Assembly: GCA_039583875.1 (NCBI GenBank)
Contig: CM077150.1
Span: 3,676,332 to 3,740,331, forward strand
Direction: 5' to 3'
DNA: 64,000 nucleotides
DNA from: Platanthera guangdongensis
Taxonomy: Eukaryota > Streptophyta > Magnoliopsida > Asparagales > Orchidaceae
Shown piece by piece: positions 57,880-64,000 of the stretch. Position numbers and translations under genes: made by a program. Below the pieces are notes generated by a model that worked only from the letters and a program-made list of their open reading frames with translations, searched no databases and was not told the DNA's origin. Numbering within the stretch: position 1 is the stretch's first letter; every line of letters starts with the position of its first letter.

Positions 57880-60480
57880 TCTTTCTTGAGCTCTAAGATA
57901 TCTGGTTGATGCCTAGAAAGAACCTGCCACTGGGCTTTTGCGGTCATAGATACATCCGCCCCAGTCGAAATCACATTACCCAGTAATGTTGGTTTTTGGA
58001 TGATGTTGGTAGTATAGACCATATGATAAAGTACCTTGAATGTATCGCAGAACACGTTTGCAGCAACAAAATGCTGTTTGCCGGGATCAACAATGAATCG
58101 TGAGAGAACATTAACTGAGTATTCAAGGTCAGGCCTTGTTTTTGTGAAATAGATCATAAATCCTATCAGTGATTTGTAGGTCTCGGAATTGCACTTTTCT
58201 TCCTCTTTTTTTTTTGCTTTCCCAGTTTATCGCATGTTGCCATGGGAGATGTAGTTCGATTGGCACCGTCTAATTGAAATTTGATGAGCAAATCTTTAGC
58301 ATACTTTTCCAATGAGAGAAAAATAAAATTGGGCCTGTCCAGGACTTGGATGCTGAGGAAGAACTTCATTAGTCCAAGGCCAGGCATTTCATATTCTGCA
58401 TTAGATTCATCTTGAACTTTTTTATCCTCTTAGGTAAGGATCCAGTGAGTAGTATGATGATTTCACCTTGACTTCTTTTAGTATAAATAGATGGTTCCAC
58501 AGGGCACCGCTCGAAGCCAGATCTGATGAGATGCATATCAATATTGGTATTCCATGCGCGCATAGTCTACTTTATCCCATAGAGAGCTTTCGTAAGCCGG
58601 TAAACTTTTTTCCTTCTCCAGGAACCTCGAAGCCCTGAGGTTGTTGGACATAAATCTCCCCCGTGATGATTCTGTTTAGGAACGCTGATTTTATGTCCAT
58701 TTGATGAATTGAGTAGCCGACCCCACTATAGTGGGATAAAGGCTTGCGTGTTGTTATTGTTGTGTTGATGGATTGAGTAACCGTGGTGTATGGAAGTAGC
58801 AATGAGCATTTGAATTGTCTCCATACGCACCATAGGGGCATATGTTTCTTCGTGGTCTCTTCCAGAAATCTGAGAGATCCTTTTTGCAACAATTCATGCT
58901 TTTGCCTATGATTTTTTCCTTCTTCATCGTTTTTTTTACTTTGTATACCCACTTGAGCCCTATGACCTGATGATGTGGAGGGAATTCTGTAAGGTACCAA
59001 GTATTGTTTTTGTTCACCATTTTTGATCTCGTCTTTCATGGCTTGGATCCATTCAGGCTGAGTGACGACTTTTTCATATGAAGTTGGTGCATCGGGAAAG
59101 ACAGTAAGATTGCATGACTGGTAGATGTCCTCCAGGGATCTAATCTTCCGAGGCAGTGATGAAGGTGTACTTTCTGGATCTTCAAAAATAAGATCTTCAT
59201 TTTCTGGATGTGAAGCCTCAATTGGAGGAGCATCAATTTTCGGATGGAAGGGGCCAATGTCAAACCATGGTTCAACCCCGTGGGAGAGGGCACTTGGAAC
59301 AAATGGTCAGGCTTCATCCCAGGTCCATCCCTGAGACTCATTGAAGATGACGCCCCGAGTGATCAGAAGTTTATTGTGAATTGGATCAAATAGATGATAA
59401 GCTTTTGAGTTGCTGCAGTAGCCAATGAAGACATACTTTTATGCTTTTGGCTCCAACTTATTTGATTGTTCTTTAAGAGGATATGCAACCCGATCAAAAA
59501 TTTTCAAGTGTTGTAAGTTAGGTTTTTTATTATAGAGAGCCTCATATGGTATAGATAAAGTTAAGGAGTTAGTGTGTCTCCTATTCAACAGATGCACAAC
59601 GGTATTACATGCTTCTGCCCAGAAAGTTTTGGGCATATTGGTGGTGAACATCATGGCCCTTGCCATCTTGAGAATGGTTATGTTTATGTGTTCAACCAAT
59701 CCATTCTGCTGGGGGACCGAGGGGCAGTTAAATTCCTCCAGATACCTTGCTCTAGACAGAACTGAGAGAAGGAATTTTATAAGAATTCTCCCCTATCAGT
59801 TCTCAGAGCAGAAATACGATATCCATGTTGTTTTTCAACTTGGGTTTTAAATTTTTTGAAAGTGTCAAAAGCTTCATGTTTGTGGGGGAGGAAATAAATC
59901 CACATAAAGCGTGTGTGGTCATCAACTAGAAGGAGAAAGTACCTCATTTTTCCAATGGATTCACCTTGCGAGGGTCCCCATAGATCCGCATGGATGAGCT
60001 CAAAAGGTCGGCTGCTCTCAATGGCTGATTGCTGAGGAAATGAGAGCTGATGAGATTTGACAGTAGTGCACTCCACACAGAATTCTTGCTGCATTTTCAA
60101 TTGTGGTATGCCTAAAGCAAGTTGGTGATGAATTATCTTTTGAATTCCTTCCCAATGAAGGTGGCCCAGCCTGTGATCCCATTCGGTATTGTTGTTAGGG
60201 CAACCCTGTTTACAGGCGAAGGCCTTGTGACGAGCAAGCAATAATTTGATGGAAAATGTCTGATTGTGAGACATTTGTGCTGAGGCAATTGGATCACCTG
60301 AGGGCCTATCAGAATTTTTGTATACACCATCTTGGAAAGTAACAGTGAAGCCCCTTTTGATGAGTCGGCCCACACTCAGTAGATTCCGAGCAAGGTCAGG
60401 AACCCAAAGTACATCATAAATAAACTTTGAGTCAACCTCGAAAAGAGCGGGGATTGTGTACAACCCCGTATTCGCGAAGA
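57880..60480 (-). pseudogene. Copia polyprotein remnant (GAG-pre-integrase to RNase H start), reversed
   Basis: Read from 60480 down: LLSVGRLIKRGFTVTF; GAG-pre-integrase HRLGHLHWEGIQ with CVECTTVKSHQ; integrase ELIHADLWGPSQGES, ALRTDRGEFL, QNGLVEHINITILKMARAM and FWAEACNTVVHLLNR, then KYVFIGYCSNSKAYHLF. RT: WIQAMKDEI, MDIKSAFLNRIITGEIYVQQ, GFERCPVEPSIYTK and LMKFFLSIQV. It stops in MIYFTKTRPDLEYSVNVLSR, just before RNase H, where the gypsy LTR begins. Several stops and shifts (about 59770, 59440, 58570, 58390). Protease and gag are absent; the left part of the element was lost near 60480. Confidence 0.9.
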
Positions 60481-60664
60481 GTGGGCCCCAAACAAGGCAT
60501 AAGCGTTTTTAAGCTTTTGGGAGATTTTGCACTATTGGTGGCCAATTTTGGCTTGGCCTTGAAAATATACTAGTAGGGGGAGGAAAAATCTACCTCCCCC
60601 CAGCGCCCCTTTTTTGGGGGCGGGTGCGACACGTTGGTCGGCACCCGCCTCAGCTTGCTAAGTT

Positions 60665-61232
60665 CGAGGTGGGGGGGCAAGACCGGCCTGCAGGCAGGGT
60701 CTCGCCCGGCGGCCTGCTTGGTGGCGAGACCGGCCTGCGGGCGGGGTCTCGCCCGGCGGCCTGCCTGGGTGGCGAGACCCGCCTGCGGGGGGTCTCGCCC
60801 GGCGGCCTGCCTGGTGGCGAGACCGGCCTGCGGGCAGGTCTCGCCGGCGGCTTGCCTGGGTGGCGAGACCCGCCTGCGGGCGGGAACTCGCCCGGCGGCC
60901 TGCCTGGTGGCGAGACCGGCCTGCGGGCAGGTCTCGCCGGCGGCCTGCCTGGTGGCGAGACCGGCCTGCGGGCAGGTCTCGCCGGCGGCCTGCCTGGTGG
61001 AGAGTCCGGCCTGCGGGCAGGTCTCGCCGGCGGCCTGCCTGGGTGGTGAGACCTGCCTGCGGGCGGGGGTCTCGCCCGGCGGCCTGCCTGGTGGCGAGAC
61101 CGGCCTGCGGGCAGGTCTCGCCAGCGGCCTGCCTGGTGGCGAGACCAGCCTGCAGGCAGGGTCTCGCCGGCGGCCTGCCTGGGTGGCGACACCGGCTTGC
61201 GGGCAGAGTCTCGCCCAGCGGCCTGCCTCGGG
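60665..61232. repeat. GC-rich minisatellite, 12 units of 45-49 bp
   Basis: GGCCTGCCTGGTGGCGAGAC (with small variants) starts at 60711, 60758, 60804, 60849, 60897, 60942, 60987, 61032, 61081, 61126, 61172 and 61220. Each unit contains the inverted pair GGCGAGACC / GGTCTCGCC and can form a hairpin. Long open frames on both strands are artefacts of the repeat. A G-run (61238-61251) follows. Confidence 0.93.
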
Positions 61233-61390
61233 TGTCCGGGGGGGGGGGGGGGAGGTAGCGGGCTTGCTTTTACTATGGTACCCCAAGGGTGATTTTCCCC
61301 TTTACCCTCCGATGTGGATGTTTTCTATTGTCCAAGGCTTATTTATCGTATGGGCATTTCAGACATTTTGGTCCATGGGTTTTGGAAAAC

Positions 61391-61398
61391 TATAAATA
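61391..61398 (+). promoter_or_regulatory. TATA box of the gypsy LTR
   Basis: TATAAATA in AAAACTATAAATAGACCC, followed about 30 bp on by a CT-rich start region. Confidence 0.7.
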
Positions 61399-61699
61399 GA
61401 CCCTTAAGGGTGCCTTGGACAGCATCAATTCTTCATTCTCTCTTCATCTTTCAAGGCACCATAGCTCAAGCATTGGCTAGGGAGGGGGAGACCTCAAAGG
61501 TCTTCCGGGTGTGAGGTGGGACCTCCGCGCTAGAGCCGAGGGTCTGTTTGTAGCTTCTTGATCTTTGGTCCGTGACGTTCCTCCGGGTGTAGTAGGTGTG
61601 AGGTCACCCCTTTCTAGGGACCCCGAACTCCACAGAGGTCATTTTTGGCTTCAACACTTTGGTGCGGTGAGCGTGGAGAGTGACCAACACAGAAGATCT

Positions 61700-62800
61700 C
61701 GGGAGAGTGTCATGACTGGAGGTCAAGGAGGTAGTGATGATCTCGGCGAGCTCCCCAGCCCAGGACCCTTTGTGGGGAGGCAAGAGTTCATGGCCTCCAT
61801 CCAGGGCATCATGACGATGACGAGCAGGTCGCGCGAGTGGAGGTGGCGAGACCACCCCTTAGGGGGTCACCCTTCAGCGAGCTGATCATCTCAGCTCCCG
61901 TTCCCGAGGGGTTCAGAGAGCCAGATATGGCTTACTATACCGGGAAGGATGACCCCGTCCAGCATATGCAGTGGTTCGAGGATGTCGTCTCCATCAGGCC
62001 GATGACGGATGCCTTCAAGTGTCGCCTCTTTGCGATCACATTGAAGGAGAAGGCAAGAGACTGATTTCATCAACTCCCTCCGAGGTCGATTTATGAGTTC
62101 GAGGACTTGAGCCGGAGCTTTCAGCTTCGCTTCTCCACCTCCAAGAAGAGGAAGAGTAGTCCTGAGTCCATCTTCCTGATAAGGCAGGGGGCTGAAGAGT
62201 TGCTGGCCCGTTACGTAGACAGGTTCCAAGAGGAGATCCTGGAGGTCCAAGAGATGCCAGGGTATGCCCTCCAGATGGCGTTCACGGTGGGGTTGCGCGA
62301 GGGGTTCTTCAAGATGAGCCTGACTCGAAAGGCCCCCCTTTCCTTTGAGGAGCTGATGGAAAGGGCGGCCGAGGAGATAGCCATGGAGGCGGCCAACCCG
62401 GCATTTGTCAAGAAGTTGGCAAAGCTAACAGAGATGGAGGCAAATGAGCAAGGTGGCTCGAGACCTCAGGAAGGAAGAAGGAGAGAGGAGCGGAGAGCTC
62501 AGGAGGGTCCAGAACCAGGTTGGAGGCAGCATGGAGGACTCGTTCAGGGCCTGGGAAGAGGTTACGTCCAAGATGAGGGAAACTTCCATGGGGGCCAAGG
62601 GAGGTTCAACTTCCAGAGGCAAGCCCCTAGGCAGTCCTACCCCCACCACAACAAGCGTTGGAGATTGGTCGAATGGAGAGGAGGAACCGCCAGGGAAGGA
62701 GAAGGGCCAGGGTAGGGTTATCGTACTGTGACTTCCACCAGTTGGAGGGGCACGCCACAGCTACCTGCCCCGAGTTCCTGGAAGTGAGGGGGGCGAGAGG
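61700..62800 (+). pseudogene. Gypsy (Tat-like) gag, broken
   Basis: N-terminal part MTGGQGGSDDLGELPSP (61709), then after a shift near 61870 the gag domain: ISAPVPEGFREPDMAYYTG, HMQWFEDVVSIRP and FAITLKEKARD, a TGA where Trp is expected (62062), FHQLPPRSIYEFEDLSRSF, GAEELLARYVDRFQEE and PLSFEELMERAAEEI. A Gln/Gly/Arg-rich tail follows. In a third frame lies a half zinc knuckle CDFHQLEGHATATC (62727-62768). Capsid-like function lost through at least three breaks. Confidence 0.88.
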
Positions 62801-62863
62801 CCCTGCCCAGCCATAACCACCAGTGCGGGTTGAAGAAGTTCTGCCCAGAGAAGGAGGGATGAT

Positions 62864-63592
62864 GTGTGTGAGGACCGGGTCGATGTCGGACCTCGAGGCG
62901 GTATAGCGGTGATCCATGGTGGAGTGGGGATCGAGGCCACTCGGAAGGCAAGGCTCCATGTCATGTACCGACGGAGCGTTGCCTCAACATCCCAGACACC
63001 GCCCCAGGAGGAGATCACCTTCTTGGTGAAGGACCTGCCGGATCATGAGGATCCGTTTTGCGATGCGCTTGTCATCCAGACGGCCATCGAGGGCTACACC
63101 GTCTCCCGAATCTTGGTTGACAATGGAAGCTCCGTCAACGTCATTTTCAAGAAGGCGTTTGACGAGATGAAGGCAGAGCCAAGGAGAGTGTTGGCCTCAG
63201 ACGGATCCCTGTTCGGATTTTCAGGAGAAATGAAGGAGGTCGAAGGTGGAGTAGGACTCCAAGTAAAGTTGGGAGGGGCTTCAAGGAACTGCCGGTTCGT
63301 CATTGTTGACGCTCCAAGCAGCTACAACGCCATCTTCGGAAGGCCCCTCATCAGCGCCTTCCGTTGCGTGCCATCTTCATTCCACCAATGCCTCAAGTTC
63401 AGCTCCGGAGGGATCCAGGTCAGAGTCAAGGGAGACTCCAGGATGGCAAGGCAGTGCTACGTCACGGCCGTCAACACCATCACTTGGTTGGCCAGGGCGG
63501 AGGAGATGAAAAGGATCATGGAAAGCCTGAGCAGGATGGAAGTGTCCGGCGAGAAGGAGGCGGATGACGACCACCGGGCCCAGACCCCATGA
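62864..63592 (+). pseudogene. Gypsy (Tat-like) aspartic protease region
   Basis: A 242-codon open frame in a different phase from gag. ITFLVKDLPDHEDPFCDALV; the catalytic ILVDNGSSVNVIF at about 63111, in which VDNGSS is the D-x-G variant usual in Tat elements; GFSGEMKEVEGGVGL; and FVIVDAPSSYNAIFGRP at about 63295 (the second conserved protease motif). The frame ends after a Lys/Glu/Asp-rich tail at 63592, and no RT frame starts before the window end. The protease itself is unbroken, but it has no in-frame gag. Confidence 0.85.
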
Positions 63593-64000
63593 GGAAGCCT
63601 CGCTCCGGCAGAATCCTGTATGTATCTTATGTTGTAATGAGTCCAACCCCCGACCAACTGAGTCGGGGGGGTCATGTAACCCATCTATTTTCCTCGTTTG
63701 AGGATGTAAGATTTGGTAAGGTTCGATTGAGATGCCTAGTCCTTTTGCTCTGAGACGGTCCCGTTGCCCAGACTCTCACTAGTTGGGCAGGGCCGGTGGT
63801 ACCTCTCGTGGATGCCTAGTTGTCTCACCTCGAGATGGATTCCGCTGTCAGACTCTCACCTAGCTGGCAGAGCAGGTTGATCTCTCGGAGGGTAGGTCTC
63901 ACCTCGAGATGGATTCCGCTGCCAGGCTCTCACCTAGCTGGCAGGACAGGTTGATCTCTCGGAGGGTGGGGTAGGTTTCACCTCGAGATGGATTCCGCTG
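63593..64000. repeat. Post-protease region with 74-79-bp tandem repeats
   Basis: CTCACCTCGAGATGGATTCC at 63824 and 63898, and again (TTCACCTCG...) at about 63977, runs off the window. An older related unit starts near 63752 (GAGACGGTCCCGTTGCCCAG). Units contain CTCTCACCTAGCTGGCAG. Tandem repeats between coding parts are known in Tat/Ogre elements. Confidence 0.85.

Larger units (their letters stand above)
60481..61656 (+). repeat. LTR region of a Tat/Ogre-like gypsy element
   Basis: Runs up to CTTTGGTGCGGTGAGCG (about 61656), which looks like the primer-binding site of Tat-type elements. It holds the minisatellite (60665-61232) and a promoter. GGAGACCTCAAAGGTCTTCC then GTGTGAGGTGGGACC (61487-61530) parallels the LTR-like pieces at 20340 and 32080. 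The left end is not determined. Confidence 0.6.

Noticed and set aside
60665..61232. Possible CRISPR-like regular repeat array
   Set aside because: Units are contiguous without unique spacers and the genome is a plant; it is a minisatellite.
60624..61395. Long open frames of 130-250 codons on both strands
   Set aside because: They translate the GC-rich 45-49-bp minisatellite in every frame; there is no domain and no conserved start.

Overview
The window is nuclear DNA of a flowering plant, from a repeat-dense part of the genome. Evidence: a COQ10-like gene fragment with plant-type exon junctions, a DYW-class pentatricopeptide (PPR) gene, a nuclear tRNA-Arg(CCU), FAR1/MULE transposase remains, and layered copia and gypsy LTR retrotransposons with plant-type primer-binding sites (TGGTATCAGAG, complementary to initiator tRNA-Met). 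I cannot name the species. There is one 500-N assembly gap (29761-30260). Most sequence is decayed mobile DNA; genes are few and widely spaced.

Layout, left part (1-30 kb). A broken MULE transposase (minus strand) runs off the left edge. Exon 1 of COQ10 (3004-3290) and exon 2 (10960-11155) are separated by a 7.7-kb intron holding a reversed copia remnant with an internal 1.1-kb duplication and a non-autonomous LTR element that itself carries an insertion. No later COQ10 exon was found. Then come: a copia element (12410-16700) whose gag region is replaced by C/T-rich sequence; an LTR element with a broken gag (17493-20893); gypsy integrase remnants (21230-23740), one copy split by an insertion; and a gypsy element with a 3.45-kb LTR (23753-27201) and a broken gag-protease-RT (27233-29760) cut off by the gap.

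Middle (30-48 kb). The middle is relatively gene-bearing. It holds a possible 5' end of a gene at the gap edge (minus strand), tRNA-Arg(CCU) at 31202-31274, a small conserved plant protein (39491-40036), and a two-exon DYW-PPR gene (45117-47144) with a non-autonomous hAT element ending 72 bp upstream of its start codon. Downstream lies a fragment of a leucine-rich-repeat receptor-like protein. Four diverged copies of one LTR-like family (about 33.1, 34.8, 37.1 and 42.6 kb), a long foldback element and a PIF/Tourist-like MITE lie between the genes.

Right part (49-64 kb). A degraded copia element (48920-54993) ends at a 436-bp near-perfect palindrome (54994-55429). Beyond it is the 3' end and 2.2-kb LTR of a gypsy chromovirus (55430-57879), which abuts a reversed copia pol remnant (57880-60480). 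A second gypsy element of Tat/Ogre type follows, with a 12-unit GC-rich minisatellite in its LTR region, a broken gag and protease, and 74-79-bp tandem repeats running off the right edge.

The only ORFs I regard as plausibly functional protein genes are the PPR gene and the 181-aa gene. COQ10 is intact in the two exons seen but incomplete. The retroelement reading frames repeatedly carry TGA where the family has tryptophan, the pattern expected from deamination of methylated cytosine in silenced DNA.
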